39,186 bases of DNA, taken from contig JAFXXK010000022.1 of the NCBI GenBank assembly GCA_017542305.1, positions 1 through 39,186 on the forward strand, given 5' to 3'. Of the stretch, positions 23,719 through 32,239 are shown piece after piece (the first letter of the stretch is position 1; every line of letters begins with the position of its first letter). The position numbers and the translations under genes are program-made. The notes beneath the pieces are model-generated. The model did not search any database. It worked only from the letters and a program-made list of their open reading frames with translations, and was not told the DNA's origin. Origin of the DNA: a bacterium (lineage in GTDB: Bacteria; Cyanobacteriota; Vampirovibrionia; Gastranaerophilales; Gastranaerophilaceae).

Positions 23719-24200
23719 TGGTAAAACTCTCAACAAATACAAGAGGAACGGTTAATGTTTCCGCTAGAGATAGCGGAAGCATTAATGTTAATAATAACAA
23801 TAAGGCAGAGGTTCAAGCTGATAATAACGGAAATTCACAGCGTGCAAGAAGCTGGGCTGTCGGTCAAGGGTTGATTGACGGTGAAGATTATTCAGCAAAA
23901 CATTACGCTCAGGAAGCTAAAGAAGCAGCAGAACGTGAATTAGATATGGTTCAGGGTTCTGGGAATATTGACGTTATCAGGGCTGAAAATGCTATTATCA
24001 TCAAGACTAAGAACTTTGAATATACTCAGGTTGTCCCATCTGCCGAATGGCAAATAACACATAATTTAGGTAAAAGACCGTCAGCGGTCATAGTTGATAG
24101 TGCAGGGAATGAGTTCAGACCAGCTATTCAGCATATAGATGATAATAATTGCATCCTCTCAATGATAGGGGCAACAACAGGAACAGCGTATTTAAACTAA
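23718..24200 (+). CDS. Tail fibre module protein, 160 aa
   Basis: TAATG overlap with the previous gene. The middle holds the short fibre signature WAVGQGLIDGEDYSAKHYA, common in phage fibres, followed by a helical AQEAKEAAERE stretch. The end is a small beta module (AEWQITHNLGKRPSAVIVD) that recurs in the next protein (ASWEITHGLGTDDVHLVV). It is a connector or distal fibre segment. Confidence 0.72.
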   Translation: MVKLSTNTRGTVNVSARDSGSINVNNNNKAEVQADNNGNSQRARSWAVGQGLIDGEDYSAKHYAQEAKEAAERELDMVQGSGNIDVIRAENAIIIKTKNFEYTQVVPSAEWQITHNLGKRPSAVIVDSAGNEFRPAIQHIDDNNCILSMIGATTGTAYLN

Positions 24201-24218
24201 AATAAGGAGATTATAAAA

Positions 24219-25925
24219 ATGACATTAGGAACAACAAAAGTCCCACAAAATTTAGATTTTTGCGGTGGTGAATTAAAGAATTTTAAATTACAAAATTTGA
24301 CGGCTGCTCCTGAAAATTTTGTAGAAAGTATGCCATACTATGATACAGTAAACCATGTACCAAAATACCATAACGGTACAAGCCTTGTAGAGTTCGGCAG
24401 GATATATTCTTCTGGTACAGGTATTAATATAAGTGCGAGCAACGAAATATCTATTGCGGATACAGTCGCATTAAATGCGAATGTTGTTCATTTAACGGGT
24501 GAAGAAAATATAAGTGGAGCTAAAACATTTAGATCAACTGTTTATACAAATGGCTATTTATATACAAATGGTGTTCAAACAAGAAATGGAACAGGATTAG
24601 TATTATGGGAAACAGCAAATCCGACATCTAATAAATCATGGTCTATATCTGCAAATAATTATAGCGACGGTATCAATATCGCTTATGACCAGCATTCTTC
24701 ATCTGCAGTCAGGACAGATTATCCTAACATTTATGTTCAGGGCGAATTATTATATAACGGTTATACGGGAAAAATTGATGATGCAAGATTAAACAGCAAT
24801 ATATTAAGAAGTACAGATAAAGGTGCTGTAAACGGTGTTGCATCTTTAGGTTCTGACGGTAAAGTCCCGTCTTCTCAGTTACCTGCTTTTGTAGATGATG
24901 TTATTGATTTATTGACTGTAGCATCTTCAGCTCCCGCAACGTGTGCAACAGGTGATAAATATTATAATTCGACAAGTTCAAAAATATTTACCGCAACAGG
25001 TACAAATACATGGGGTACAACAGGTGTAACTCCAGTATCAGATGTTATTTATGTTGCAACTGATACAAACGCTACTTATCGTTGGTCTGGAAGTACAATG
25101 GTAAATATATCTAATCCGATAGGACAAGCAACGGAAAGCACGGCAGGTATTGCAGAAATTGCGACAAATAGCGAAGTTACTACGGGAACTGATGACACAA
25201 GAATTGTTACTCCATTGAAACTCGCTGGAGCATTAAGTAACTATCAAAAAGCTTTAACATTTAGCACAGGTTTAACAAATTCAGGCAATACAATTAGCGT
25301 AACTGATTATTCAAGTTTGTTAAAAAATACAGCAACTGGTACAAATGCCTTAACTTTATTAGGTACGGCTTGTTCTGTTCCTAATGGCATAAATATTGGT
25401 TATGGGAGTTCTGCAGACAGAGAATGTGTTTCGATTGGTACTAACGCAACAACTAATAATTTAGGTGTAGCTATTGGTTATGGCACAGAAGCAAGCTATT
25501 CTTATTCTACTGCATTCGGTACGGCTTCAAAATCTACTGCAAATGGAGCTATACAAATCGGTTACGGTACAAATTCTAATGCTAAAACTTTAAGCATAGG
25601 TTTTTATAACAATGCAACAACTCATTATAATTGGACTTTATTAGACGGTACAACTGGTCTTATTCCTGATGCCCGTATTTCTTCAAGTATTAAAAAGTTG
25701 AAATATGCAGCAGATAATCCAGCATTGACAGCTTCAGGTGGTGCAGCTTCATGGGAAATAACTCATGGATTAGGTACTGATGATGTTCATCTTGTTGTTA
25801 AGGAAATATCAACGGGTGAAATAATATTCCCTGCTTGGAGTATTTCAAGCGGTAAAGTAACAGTTACATTCCTGGCAAGTGCAAATATTTCAGCAGGTAC
25901 ATACAGAGCTATAATTATGGGGTAG
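24219..25925 (+). CDS. Large tail fibre with YadA-like head repeats
   Basis: The 568-residue fibre starts with an attachment module, then has a linker (GSDGKVPSSQLPAF) and a segment of YadA-type head motifs. In this segment SIGTNATTNNLGVAIGYGTE and similar phrases repeat, a left-handed trimeric coil also used by bacterial adhesins. A common unit (NTATGTNALT ... LLDGTTGLIPDARIS) appears again in the next gene. The end is the WEITHGLG beta module. It likely binds the host surface. AAGGAG precedes the ATG. Confidence 0.75.
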   Translation: MTLGTTKVPQNLDFCGGELKNFKLQNLTAAPENFVESMPYYDTVNHVPKYHNGTSLVEFGRIYSSGTGINISASNEISIADTVALNANVVHLTGEENISGAKTFRSTVYTNGYLYTNGVQTRNGTGLVLWETANPTSNKSWSISANNYSDGINIAYDQHSSSAVRTDYPNIYVQGELLYNGYTGKIDDARLNSNILRSTDKGAVNGVASLGSDGKVPSSQLPAFVDDVIDLLTVASSAPATCATGDKYYNSTSSKIFTATGTNTWGTTGVTPVSDVIYVATDTNATYRWSGSTMVNISNPIGQATESTAGIAEIATNSEVTTGTDDTRIVTPLKLAGALSNYQKALTFSTGLTNSGNTISVTDYSSLLKNTATGTNALTLLGTACSVPNGINIGYGSSADRECVSIGTNATTNNLGVAIGYGTEASYSYSTAFGTASKSTANGAIQIGYGTNSNAKTLSIGFYNNATTHYNWTLLDGTTGLIPDARISSSIKKLKYAADNPALTASGGAASWEITHGLGTDDVHLVVKEISTGEIIFPAWSISSGKVTVTFLASANISAGTYRAIIMG

Positions 25926-25932
25926 GTGATAC

Positions 25933-26973
25933 ATGGTAAGTAAATTCACATCACAGCCTAAAAATAAAGAAATTGTTTCAAAAATAAATGATGTTATAGA
26001 TGCTATGGGAAGTGTGAAAAGTGTAAATAACACTTCCCCAGATGCAAACGGGAATGTATCAATTTCCATCCCCGATGTATCTAATTATTTACAAAATACG
26101 GCAACTGGTACAAATGCTTTAACCATTGGTGGTACTGCTTCTGGTTATACAAGTGCTACAAATATTGGGTTTTCTTCACAAGCAAAACAAAATTACGGTA
26201 CGGCTATTGGTTTTAATACTAATTCAAACGGTAATAGTTCAACTTGTATTGGTAGAAATGCAGGTACATCAGCGGCAAGTGCAATTCAGATTGGAGCAGG
26301 AATTAATTCAACGGCAAATACTTTACAAGTAGGCTTTATTCACGCAAGCACAAATTATCAACTCTTAGATGGTACAACGGGGTTAATACCTGACGCAAGA
26401 ATAAGTACAAATATCCAACGTACTCTTGTTAGTGGTACAAGTATTAAAACTATTAATAACCAAAGTTTGTTAGGTTCTGGAAATATCAGTATATCAGGTG
26501 GTGGAACGGTAGACCAAACTTTTGACGGTACAAGTACAAATGCCCAATCGGGTGTTTCTATATTAGGGTTATTGGAATTAATGTATCCAGTTGGTGCAAT
26601 ATTTATCGGTACAACATCGACCTGCCCGATGGCTCAACTCTTCGGAACTTGGAGTTTAGTCGCTGCTGATAGAGTATTACAAGGTAGTAGTTCAAATCAT
26701 GCAGCAAATACAACTATAGCTGCAGGGTTACCAAATATTACAGGTTCAATATCAAGTACAACAACTCAAATGAAAGGTTCTGGTAATCCTAGTGCTAGTG
26801 GTGCACTTTCAATTACAAAAGGAACTTCTGACTATGTAGGATATTCAACAGCAGATGGTAATACGATTAGTAAAATATCATTCAGTGCTGGAAATTCAAA
26901 TTCTATCTATGGCAATTCTAGCACAGTACAATCGCCAGCGTATGTGGTTAATGTATGGAGGAGGACAGCATAA
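25933..26973 (+). CDS. Tail fibre / collar-tip protein with YadA-like repeats
   Basis: The 346-residue protein repeats the NTATGTNALT ... LLDGTTGLIPDARIS unit of the upstream fibre, which shows that one arose by copying the other. The C-terminal part (ELMYPVGAIFIGTTSTCPMA ... SPAYVVNVWRRT) is a tail-collar-like receptor-binding tip with the usual YPVG-I start and a short W-R-R end. It is probably the distal tip or an alternative fibre. Glycines, Ser, Thr and Asn dominate throughout. Confidence 0.75.
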   Translation: MVSKFTSQPKNKEIVSKINDVIDAMGSVKSVNNTSPDANGNVSISIPDVSNYLQNTATGTNALTIGGTASGYTSATNIGFSSQAKQNYGTAIGFNTNSNGNSSTCIGRNAGTSAASAIQIGAGINSTANTLQVGFIHASTNYQLLDGTTGLIPDARISTNIQRTLVSGTSIKTINNQSLLGSGNISISGGGTVDQTFDGTSTNAQSGVSILGLLELMYPVGAIFIGTTSTCPMAQLFGTWSLVAADRVLQGSSSNHAANTTIAAGLPNITGSISSTTTQMKGSGNPSASGALSITKGTSDYVGYSTADGNTISKISFSAGNSNSIYGNSSTVQSPAYVVNVWRRTA

Positions 26974-26974
26974 T

Positions 26975-27511
26975 ATGAGAAAATATTGTTTTATTGAAGA
27001 TGAAGAAAGTGGATTAGTCCAATTAGGCATTGGGTGTCCCGATGAATACTACATCGAAATAGGTATGGAACTTCGAGATGTTGAACAATCAGACATTGAT
27101 AACCAATGGTATTTAGCAGAGAAATGCCCCCATTTAACACCAGAAGAAAAACTACAGAATGCAAAAAGAGAGAAAATTATTGAGAATGATGAAAAAAGGG
27201 ATTTAGCACTTATTGCAGGTGTAACCTACAAAAACATCTTATTCGACAGCGATACCGACCAAAAGGTTAATCTGCTTGATACTGTTGACACTATGGCTGA
27301 CGGTGACACGATTATTTGGTTCGGTATGAATAACGAACCGCTTGAATGCACTAAATTTGACTTAAACGCTATCGGTGAACTTATCAGAACTTTACATAAG
27401 TTTTGTTGGGCGCACAATGCAGAAATCAAAAAAGCGATAAAAGAAGCGACTACAGAAGAAGAACTAAACGCAATAGATATTGACTACACCATACCCGCCG
27501 TTACAGAGTAA
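26975..27511 (+). CDS. DUF4376 fibre-associated protein
   Basis: I chose ATG 26975 because GGAGGAGG (26957-26964) precedes it and the longer frame overlaps the fibre gene. The middle and end match DUF4376 (FDSDTDQKVNLLDTV ... IIWFGMNNEPLECTKFDLNAI), a domain common at the end of fibre operons and thought to assist fibre assembly or cap the fibre. 178 residues. Confidence 0.75.
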   Translation: MRKYCFIEDEESGLVQLGIGCPDEYYIEIGMELRDVEQSDIDNQWYLAEKCPHLTPEEKLQNAKREKIIENDEKRDLALIAGVTYKNILFDSDTDQKVNLLDTVDTMADGDTIIWFGMNNEPLECTKFDLNAIGELIRTLHKFCWAHNAEIKKAIKEATTEEELNAIDIDYTIPAVTE

Positions 27512-27561
27512 CGGTTCAAATTGTGGCGGTCAAGGCTCTTAATATCCTCAAATCGACCGCC
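27498..27561 (+). other. Two hairpins at the end of the fibre operon
   Basis: CCGTTA (27498-27503) pairs with TAACGG (27509-27514) over the stop codon. GGCGGTC (27525-27531) pairs with GACCGCC (27555-27561) around a 23-base loop. No T run follows the second, so it is a message-stabilising end or partial terminator rather than a strong one. Confidence 0.5.
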
Positions 27562-27587
27562 CGTTTGCGAAAATAAGGAGTAAACAA

Positions 27588-27704
27588 ATGAAAATTAAAT
27601 TTGACATTAAAAAAACCTTAGCAAAACTTGCAGAAAAATTGTTATTATCACTATTAAAAAAGGTGCAAAAAGAAGATGCTGATACCGCCAATAACAACGA
27701 ATAG
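27588..27704 (+). CDS. Amphipathic small peptide, 38 aa
   Basis: AAGGAG at 27574-27579 gives good spacing to the ATG. The peptide (MKIKFDIKKTLAKLAEKLLL...) is a lysine-rich amphipathic helix ending in an acidic-polar tail. Such peptides can insert into or disturb membranes, which would suit a small lysis or holin-like role, but this is inference. The end is overlapped by the next gene in another frame. Confidence 0.55.
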   Translation: MKIKFDIKKTLAKLAEKLLLSLLKKVQKEDADTANNNE

Positions 27705-27954
27705 CCCGACATTTGGGATATATCTTAGGACAAAACCAACATGGTATGGCTATGTCACAGAGGGCAAGTATAAAGGGCATACAATAGATGTTTATACCGC
27801 TTTTGAAAACCGTAAAATCAGGCATAAACTTTTCTATGTGACCGATGCCGCCAACAAGTGGCTGAAAACAAAACTTAAATTTTATCATAATGGCGAATTT
27901 GTAGGACAGGCGAGGGCAGAAAATGTGGGGAAAAATATTGATGTTTCTCGGTGA
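27676..27954 (+). CDS. Hypothetical protein, 92 aa
   Basis: AGGTG ten bases before ATG 27676 supports the start, inside the small peptide gene. The protein is basic and beta-rich (FGIYLRTKPTWYGYVTEGK ... FYVTDAANKWLKTKLKFYHNG) with no membrane span. No family is recognised. It lies in the small-gene block between fibres and the DUF1353 gene. Confidence 0.62.
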   Translation: MLIPPITTNSPTFGIYLRTKPTWYGYVTEGKYKGHTIDVYTAFENRKIRHKLFYVTDAANKWLKTKLKFYHNGEFVGQARAENVGKNIDVSR

Positions 27955-28015
27955 ACAAAGTATTAATTGGTTCGTGAATGGGAGAATAGAAGTAAATTGG
28001 ACGTGGTATTTTTAA
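27923..28015 (+). CDS. Possible 30-aa peptide
   Basis: This frame starts at ATG 27923 after GCGAGGGCAG and ends before the DUF1353 gene. It has hydrophobic and aromatic residues (MWGKILMFLGEQ ... VNWTWYF). It overlaps the previous gene by 32 bases. The length is short enough for chance, so this is a weak call. Confidence 0.3.
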   Translation: MWGKILMFLGEQSINWFVNGRIEVNWTWYF

Positions 28016-28027
28016 GGACAGGAAACA

Positions 28028-28510
28028 ATGTTAAATTGGTATAAAGATGATAATTTGGCAATAGATTTTAGCGGTAAACCGCTTGTAGCGACACGTTACC
28101 CGATGCCGTCAATGTCTGATGATGAGATAAAAAGTATTAAAAAGTATCCGTTCATTAACCGCAAAGAGTTATATGTAGAACTAACCGACATCCCGAATAA
28201 TATAACGTATGCTTTCACTATCCCAAAGGGTTATTGTTGGGACGGCGCGACTATTCCCCGAATGTTTTGGCGACTAATAGGAAGCAAGACCGCACCCGAA
28301 TTTCTAATTGCTTCGATGATCCACGATGTTTTATGCGAAAATCATAATTACGTTGATTACAACAGATATTTTGCGGATAAGGTATTTGAACGGTTGTTAT
28401 TTGTGGCAAAAGTACCCGCATTTCAACGGTGGCTGATGTTCCATTGTGTGGATAATTTTCAAAAGTTGTGTAAATGGGGGGATGATGTTAAAAATAAAAC
28501 AATATCTTAA
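28028..28510 (+). CDS. DUF1353 protein
   Basis: The 160-residue sequence matches DUF1353, a family found in many phages near lysis or tail genes. Signature parts are FTIPKGYCWDGATIPRMFWRLIG, LIASMIHDVLCENH and a helix with YNRYFADKVFERLLF. The conserved His and Asp in IHDV suggest a metal site, but the activity of the family is not established. AGGA lies a few bases before the ATG. The end overlaps the next gene. Confidence 0.82.
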   Translation: MLNWYKDDNLAIDFSGKPLVATRYPMPSMSDDEIKSIKKYPFINRKELYVELTDIPNNITYAFTIPKGYCWDGATIPRMFWRLIGSKTAPEFLIASMIHDVLCENHNYVDYNRYFADKVFERLLFVAKVPAFQRWLMFHCVDNFQKLCKWGDDVKNKTIS

Positions 28511-28721
28511 AAATTTGGATAATGATACATTAAAAAAACTATTTAAAATATCCGAATTAGAAGATATTGAATATTGGGTTTTGACATACGGATTAATACA
28601 AAAAAGAATGGTAGAGAATACCTGTATGAAATTAAATATTAGTCGTGCTTATTATTTTATCCTGCAAAATAAAGCACTCATAAAGGTTTATTTTAAACTA
28701 AAAGAATTACAAAAAATATAG
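28482..28721 (+). CDS. Small HTH-like protein, 79 aa
   Basis: The chosen start is ATG 28482 (ATG 28485 is equally possible; a GGGGGG run sits directly before it and spacing is poor). The C-terminal half (MVENTCMKLNISRAYYFIL) resembles the region-4 or phage HTH pattern of a helix, turn and recognition helix. It could bind DNA as a late regulator. It overlaps the end of the DUF1353 gene by 29 bases. Confidence 0.55.
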   Translation: MMLKIKQYLKNLDNDTLKKLFKISELEDIEYWVLTYGLIQKRMVENTCMKLNISRAYYFILQNKALIKVYFKLKELQKI

Positions 28722-28744
28722 ACTTTTTTCTTTAAAAACACTCC

Positions 28745-28750
28745 TATAAT
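28745..28750 (+). promoter_or_regulatory. -10 box before small virion gene block
   Basis: TATAAT at 28745-28750 is a perfect -10 hexamer, with AGGAG and then ATG 28774. No good -35 is seen; the GCCCG box is absent. It opens the small-gene block from 28774 to about 31972. Confidence 0.55.
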
Positions 28751-28773
28751 AAAAAAAGATAGGAGATTTTTTT

Positions 28774-29253
28774 ATGCAAAACATGTATTCACTATTTAAT
28801 CCTCAATATCATAGAGAACAGATGTTAAACGCATATAATCAATACATGAATAGCATGTATCCCCAGCAGCAAACTATCCCAAATACTCTCCCCCAGGGTT
28901 ATAGTATTTTCCCGGTTTCAAACATAGAAGAAGCAAATGCAACAAAAGCAGATTTAAACTATAACCCTACTTTTTTCTTTAATCAAAGCAAGGGAGAAAT
29001 ATATTTAAAACAATTAGACCGTTCGACAGGTGCTGCAGTAATGAGATATTTTAGAGAAGTAGAGCCCGCACAAGAGCCGTCAAGCCCTGTTAAATCTTCT
29101 GAAAATATAAATGATTATTCAAAGCAATTAAACACGATTTTAGAGGGTATAAATGGGCTATATAGATTATTAACTCCCGTACAACAAAATAACGGAATTA
29201 TAGAAGCTGAAATTTTATATACAAAAACTAAAGGGGGCAAAAGTGCAAAATAA
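28774..29253 (+). CDS. Hypothetical protein, 159 aa
   Basis: The protein begins with a Met/Tyr/Gln-rich disordered part (MYSLFNPQYHREQMLNAYNQ) and continues with a beta region ending in a Lys/Gly-rich tail. Its composition resembles minor virion or linker proteins. The stop overlaps the next gene, which uses a GTG start. The function is unknown. Confidence 0.68.
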   Translation: MQNMYSLFNPQYHREQMLNAYNQYMNSMYPQQQTIPNTLPQGYSIFPVSNIEEANATKADLNYNPTFFFNQSKGEIYLKQLDRSTGAAVMRYFREVEPAQEPSSPVKSSENINDYSKQLNTILEGINGLYRLLTPVQQNNGIIEAEILYTKTKGGKSAK

Positions 29254-29464
29254 TTTTCAAATCCCTCAAAGTGCAATTACAAAAGCAGCGGACACATGGA
29301 AATCAACCGCATCTGATAACAGAGAGGAAACCTTTAAAAACTTATGCGAATCTCAACATGTAGATTATACACAAGCAAAAGCTAAGGTTATGGAAGCATT
29401 AAAAAATAATGATCCTAAAATAATGTTTATCGTAAGACAATTACAACAATTAGGAATTAGATAA
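29243..29464 (+). CDS. Small helical protein with GTG start, 73 aa
   Basis: The start is GTG 29243, five bases after AAGGGGG. The protein is helical (ITKAADTWKSTASDNREETFKNLC ... EALKNNDPKIMFIVRQLQQL) with no membrane segment. It overlaps the previous gene by 11 bases. The function is unknown. Confidence 0.62.
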   Translation: MQNNFQIPQSAITKAADTWKSTASDNREETFKNLCESQHVDYTQAKAKVMEALKNNDPKIMFIVRQLQQLGIR

Positions 29465-29555
29465 ATTACCGCTTTCAATAGCGAGATATTAACCGCCTTT
29501 AAAGGTGAGAAGAACAGTACACAAGGCGATTTTTTCGCAGAAAGAAGGTATTTTT

Positions 29556-30440
29556 ATGGCAGAAACAGGAATGATGGCTGATATTGCAGCCGTTACAGAC
29601 AACAACAGAGGTTACGGTTACCCGATGATGCCTTGGGGCGGATATGGTAACGGATTTGGTTTTGGCGGTGATTGGATTGGTTTAATCGTTATCGCATTAT
29701 TATTTGGCGGCGGTTTTGGCGGTTTTGGAGGTTTTGGCGGAGCCGGCGGTATGGGCTTAGGCGGCGGATTGCTCGGTTATGCTCTCGGTAACAATGCTAC
29801 TAAAACAGATTTGTCCGACGGATTAGTTTCATTGCAAACATCAAATAAAATAGATAACCTTTCCACTCAAGTAAATAACGGGTTTTCTAATGCCGCTACT
29901 CAATTATGCAGCGGATTGGCAGACGTTACAGCTGCAGTTACTAATGGAGCGAATACTGTCAATACAGGACTTCTTACAGGTTTTGCAAATACTCAGCTGC
30001 AATCTTGTCAGAACACCGGAACATTATCCAGAGCAATAGACCAACTCGGATTTATGCAAGATAAATGTTGCTGCGATATTAAAGAACAAGCAGCATATAA
30101 TGCTAACGCACTTCAAACTGCTATTTTGAACTCAGACAATCAAGCATTTAAAAATATGTGCGAATTAAAAGATGCAATAAGAGAACAAGGCGAAGCTACA
30201 AGAGCATTAATAACAGTTCAGGAAGTAACAGAATTAAGAGAAAAACTTGCGGCAGAACGTCAAAAAGTTCAAGATGCAAGGTTTGATGCTTCGCAGTTAG
30301 CTCAAACAGCTCAACTAATTAATCAGTTACAGCCTGTTTCAAGACCTGCATACATCACCGCTAGCCCTTATCAATCAATATATCCTTTTGGAAATGGTTG
30401 CGGATGTGGTAATTACGCTTGGAATCAATATATTAACTAA
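29556..30440 (+). CDS. Glycine-rich, cysteine-rich membrane-type virion protein, 294 aa
   Basis: I chose ATG 29556 after AAGAAGG rather than an upstream in-frame ATG. Residues 24-75 include a hydrophobic segment (IGLIVIALLFGGG) and long glycine repeats (GGFGGFGGFGGAGG). A helical region follows, containing KCCCD and several other Cys, then a Gln-rich coiled coil and a Pro/Tyr/Gly/Cys tail (NGCGCGNY). This mix suggests a membrane-active or fibril-like protein. Proteins of this kind are found in gut phages but their function is unknown. Confidence 0.7.
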   Translation: MAETGMMADIAAVTDNNRGYGYPMMPWGGYGNGFGFGGDWIGLIVIALLFGGGFGGFGGFGGAGGMGLGGGLLGYALGNNATKTDLSDGLVSLQTSNKIDNLSTQVNNGFSNAATQLCSGLADVTAAVTNGANTVNTGLLTGFANTQLQSCQNTGTLSRAIDQLGFMQDKCCCDIKEQAAYNANALQTAILNSDNQAFKNMCELKDAIREQGEATRALITVQEVTELREKLAAERQKVQDARFDASQLAQTAQLINQLQPVSRPAYITASPYQSIYPFGNGCGCGNYAWNQYIN

Positions 30441-30508
30441 GACAGAAAAATATAGCAGCGGTGCATTATTGCACCCTGCTATTACAAAAAACTATAAGGA
30501 AAATAAAA

Positions 30509-30868
30509 ATGGTATGTAATTGTAATAATGTTTTTAATAATCCCTTTGTGCATTGGGTGATAGCTGACGGCTCAACTGTTTCAGCTACGGCGGTAGAATT
30601 AGCAGTTACAAATTCTACAAATATTGCAGATCATGAGCAATTTTATTTCAGAGCAAATAACAATGTAATAAATTTGGCAGCTGTAACAGGTGAACCCGTT
30701 CCCGTAACAATCAACATTAATTCTACTGCCTTGCAGTTGTGGGATAAATACGGCGAACAGATTTTAAGTAATCAAATTCCTAAACGTGCATTTGGGTATG
30801 TTTCACTTGAAAGCACTACTCCGCACGTTATTTTGCTAAATACACCAAAGGAGAATTACTATGTATAA
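30509..30868 (+). CDS. Hypothetical protein, 119 aa
   Basis: AAGGA is followed by ATG 30509. The sequence is beta-rich (WVIADGSTVSATAVELAVTN ... FRANNNVINLAAVTGEPVP) with an early CNCNN motif. It resembles a decoration or fibre-like module. The end overlaps the next gene by eight bases. Confidence 0.65.
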   Translation: MVCNCNNVFNNPFVHWVIADGSTVSATAVELAVTNSTNIADHEQFYFRANNNVINLAAVTGEPVPVTININSTALQLWDKYGEQILSNQIPKRAFGYVSLESTTPHVILLNTPKENYYV

Positions 30869-31301
30869 CAATAGACAAAATTATAACAGAATGCCCGAAA
30901 ATGAAAGACATCTGCAAGATGAACAGATGTATAGGGATGCAATAAGAAATTTGCGTAAAGGTGAACGTTGGAAAATGGATGATTTAATGGCAAGAACTGA
31001 TGTTAACTTCAATGAAGAACAGTTTACACCGTATGATTATTCATATATGGTTAACGCTTTGCATAATGATTATGATATATCGGAACGTCCGGAACAATAT
31101 ATGAAAATGGCAAAAGAACATTTAAAAAATGACAGCTTCCCGGAACGTGGCGGCGAACGTGCCTATTATGATGCTCAACAGCGTTCAAAACGCTACTACA
31201 ATACCTATGAAAATTATAACAGATATGATTATAACAATAGGTATAATGAACGTAATACTTATCGCGATAGAGATAACGATAACAGATATAACGAAAGATA
31301 A
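30861..31301 (+). CDS. Tyr/Asn/Arg-rich protein, 146 aa
   Basis: AAAGGAG precedes ATG 30861. The N-terminal 90 residues are helical and charged; the C-terminal 35 are a low-complexity Tyr/Asn/Arg/Asp tail (YENYNRYDYNNRYNERN...). The tail could bind nucleic acid or phase-separate. The stop overlaps the next start as TAATG. Confidence 0.68.
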   Translation: MYNNRQNYNRMPENERHLQDEQMYRDAIRNLRKGERWKMDDLMARTDVNFNEEQFTPYDYSYMVNALHNDYDISERPEQYMKMAKEHLKNDSFPERGGERAYYDAQQRSKRYYNTYENYNRYDYNNRYNERNTYRDRDNDNRYNER

Positions 31302-31519
31302 TGTATATTCAAAGACCAAAAGAATTATTTCAGCCTTGTGTAATAAAAAAAATGGATGATCACGAGGGCTTGATAGTTAGTATTAAATATAACAAATGTT
31401 CAAGTGAAGTTTTAGTCAGATATTATGCAGGGCTGAGCGTTATACATAATTGGTTTTATGATTTTGAAATAGAACTCAAAGAACCAAAAGAAAACAACAA
31501 AGATTTTTTTAGAGGTTAA
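31301..31519 (+). CDS. Hypothetical protein, 72 aa
   Basis: Start coupled to the previous stop (TAATG). Small beta protein (GLIVSIKYNKCSSEVLVRYY ... WFYDFEIELKEPK). It resembles small SH3-like or OB-like domains, without proof. Confidence 0.6.
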   Translation: MYIQRPKELFQPCVIKKMDDHEGLIVSIKYNKCSSEVLVRYYAGLSVIHNWFYDFEIELKEPKENNKDFFRG

Positions 31520-31522
31520 AAA

Positions 31523-31972
31523 ATGCACGAAAAATTAAATAAAATAAGAAAAGAAAACCCGAATTTTGACAGGGAACTTGTCGACAATTTTGCTAAAATT
31601 ATGCCTGATTTGCTTAGCATACTAATTGACGGCTGTATGTATGATAATCATATTGGCAGCAAGGATGTTGCTATGCTTGCAGAAAAATTTATTGTAAATA
31701 ACAAAGGTGAGCATATAGGTTTTAGGTGGGATTATGAAACCGTATTGAATACCGCAAGAAGTTATGTTGACTTAAATCAATCTGATTTTTACCCGACTGA
31801 TTTATGGGTTTGGGCAAATGTTAAATATGGTGATATGTCACATATAACAACTGATTCACAAACAATAATAAGGTATGCTATTTCCGAATTATCCGATGAT
31901 GATTATCCTTTTGAAGATGCAAGCCAAAGGGCTTATTGTTGGTTGAAAAAACATATAGAAAATAATTCATAG
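31523..31972 (+). CDS. Hypothetical protein, 149 aa
   Basis: AGAGG precedes the ATG. The protein is helical with an aromatic-rich centre (DFYPTDLWVWANVKYGDM) and an Asp-rich end. Similar small proteins are common in phages of gut bacteria; I do not recognise a named family. It is the last gene before a strong terminator. Confidence 0.65.
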   Translation: MHEKLNKIRKENPNFDRELVDNFAKIMPDLLSILIDGCMYDNHIGSKDVAMLAEKFIVNNKGEHIGFRWDYETVLNTARSYVDLNQSDFYPTDLWVWANVKYGDMSHITTDSQTIIRYAISELSDDDYPFEDASQRAYCWLKKHIENNS

Positions 31973-31997
31973 ACACTTAAAACTCCTCCCGAAATTA

Positions 31998-32020
31998 GGG
32001 GCTTTTATAGCCCCTTTTTG
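31998..32020 (+). terminator. Rho-independent terminator after small-gene block
   Basis: GGGGC (31998-32002), a 7-base loop, GCCCC (32010-32014), then five T. It ends the block from 28774. A -10-like TATGAT (32024-32029) follows and may start the next transcript. Confidence 0.85.
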
Positions 32021-32041
32021 TTGTATGATATTATTGGAAGT

Positions 32042-32239
32042 ATGGAAAAGAAAAAGAAAAATTTTTTAAGTAATTTTTTAGGATTGCCGGAAGATGCAAA
32101 AGTTAATTTTGCTTTTAATCCTTTAGATAACAGCATTTTAAAAATTGCTTGGAACTCCCCGAATGACGGGAAAAGTAATTTATTTAATATGTTGATGAGT
32201 ACAGAGCCATACACAATAAGAATAAAGGATAATCACTAA
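32042..32239 (+). CDS. Small protein, 65 aa
   Basis: I chose ATG 32042 because upstream TTG codons lie in or next to the terminator. TATGAT at 32024-32029 predicts a transcription start near 32036, only six bases before the ATG, so the message would be nearly leaderless. The protein has a lysine-rich start and a beta body. The stop overlaps the next start (TAATG). Confidence 0.6.
   Translation: MEKKKKNFLSNFLGLPEDAKVNFAFNPLDNSILKIAWNSPNDGKSNLFNMLMSTEPYTIRIKDNH

Noticed and set aside
23505-23800. Leftward Ser/Val- and Ile/Cys-rich frames opposite the Asp-Thr repeat
   Set aside because: They are the reverse reading of the hexamer array, in three frames, with no ribosome sites.
27512-27587. A tRNA-like element around GGTTCAAATTG
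   Set aside because: The T-loop-like phrase has no acceptor or anticodon stems; the hairpins there pair with other bases.
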